Shown one piece after another: positions 63,873 to 64,000 of a stretch of 64,000 nt of DNA. The DNA is from Mesorhizobium metallidurans STM 2683 (GTDB lineage: Bacteria > Pseudomonadota > Alphaproteobacteria > Rhizobiales > Rhizobiaceae): NCBI RefSeq assembly GCF_000350085.1, contig NZ_CAUM01000013.1:1-64000 (forward strand), read 5' to 3'. The translations under genes and the position numbers were made by a program. Every line of letters begins with the position of its first letter. Within the stretch, counting starts at the first letter, position 1. The notes beneath the pieces are model-generated. The model made no database searches and had not been told where the DNA came from. It saw only the letters and a program-made list of their open reading frames with translations.

Positions 63873-64000
63873 ATGATGAGGGCGATGAGAAAATTCCTGG
63901 CAAGTGCTGGCGCCGCCGCCGCGTTCTTCACCGGCGCGTCCGCTCATGCGGCCCAGCCGCAACCCTGGGAAACCACCTTTCAGCCTCCGGCGACCGACAT
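63873..64000 (+). CDS. coxB: Cytochrome c oxidase subunit II, 5' part
   Basis: Starts MMRAMRKFLASAGAAAAFFT with a signal peptide (cleavage after SAHA) and reads AAQPQPWETTFQPPATDI at the edge. QPQPWETTFQPPAT is the typical N-terminus of rhizobial cytochrome aa3 oxidase subunit II. The subunit carries the CuA centre, which lies beyond the window. GAGGA precedes the ATG. Two adjacent ATGs (63873 and 63876) are possible. Confidence 0.85.
   Translation, partial: MMRAMRKFLASAGAAAAFFTGASAHAAQPQPWETTFQPPATD

Overview
The window reads as chromosomal DNA of a Mesorhizobium-like alphaproteobacterium (Rhizobiales). The base composition is GC-rich, starts are often GTG or TTG, and several families are typical of rhizobia: DUF6101, DUF1344, an IalB-type protein, BioR with TTATCTATAA boxes, and the agp alpha-galactoside operon. 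No rRNA, tRNA, CRISPR array, phage or transposase gene is visible.

Region 1 (1-21.9 kb) is mostly housekeeping: an S49 peptidase (cut by the left edge), an RNA N6-adenine methyltransferase, polyprenyl diphosphate synthase, the biotin regulator/transporter unit bioR-bioY, a LuxR-type regulator, a secreted TPR protein, glycyl-tRNA synthetase (glyQ, glyS), a polyacidic protein, tsaC/sua5, an FAD-linked dehydrogenase, ubiA, a LysR/phytanoyl-dioxygenase pair and purD. glyS is unusual twice. A 39-codon upstream ORF copies its first 15 codons with only synonymous changes, and a palindromic repeat sits in frame inside the gene.

Region 2 (21.9-32 kb) is a complete alpha-galactoside (melibiose/raffinose) module in the order agpT | agaL1-agpA-agpB-agpC-agpD-agaL2. 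The permease gene agpB is frameshifted.

Region 3 (32-41 kb) is accessory: a GH25 lysozyme, two toxin-antitoxin modules each with a clear palindromic operator, a frameshifted zinc-ligand gene, an acyl-CoA dehydrogenase/enoyl-CoA hydratase pair, a LysE exporter, pdxH, a lipoprotein and an M20 peptidase.

Region 4 (41-64 kb) returns to housekeeping genes: dnaJ-like, fabI, phosphatase, aroC, ribB, HDAC-like, xseB, pirin, dxs, tlyA, a 23S rRNA methyltransferase, tldD, ialB and the start of coxB. It is interrupted at 43.77-48.0 kb by an island-like stretch that begins at one copy of a near-identical 27-bp direct repeat and has the second copy in its middle. The stretch holds a CGNR regulator, an epoxide-hydrolase-like enzyme, a heme-sensor adenylate cyclase broken by one stop codon, and a small frameshifted gene. 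An MFS/TetR pair with three identical-arm operators and a VapBC module lie further right.

Palindromic dispersed repeats are frequent. The best is a three-hairpin element present twice in opposite orientation, with compensatory base-pair changes. Four genes are disrupted (agpB, the zinc-ligand gene, the cyclase, the small gene at 47.6 kb); whether this is real decay or sequence error cannot be decided from the window.
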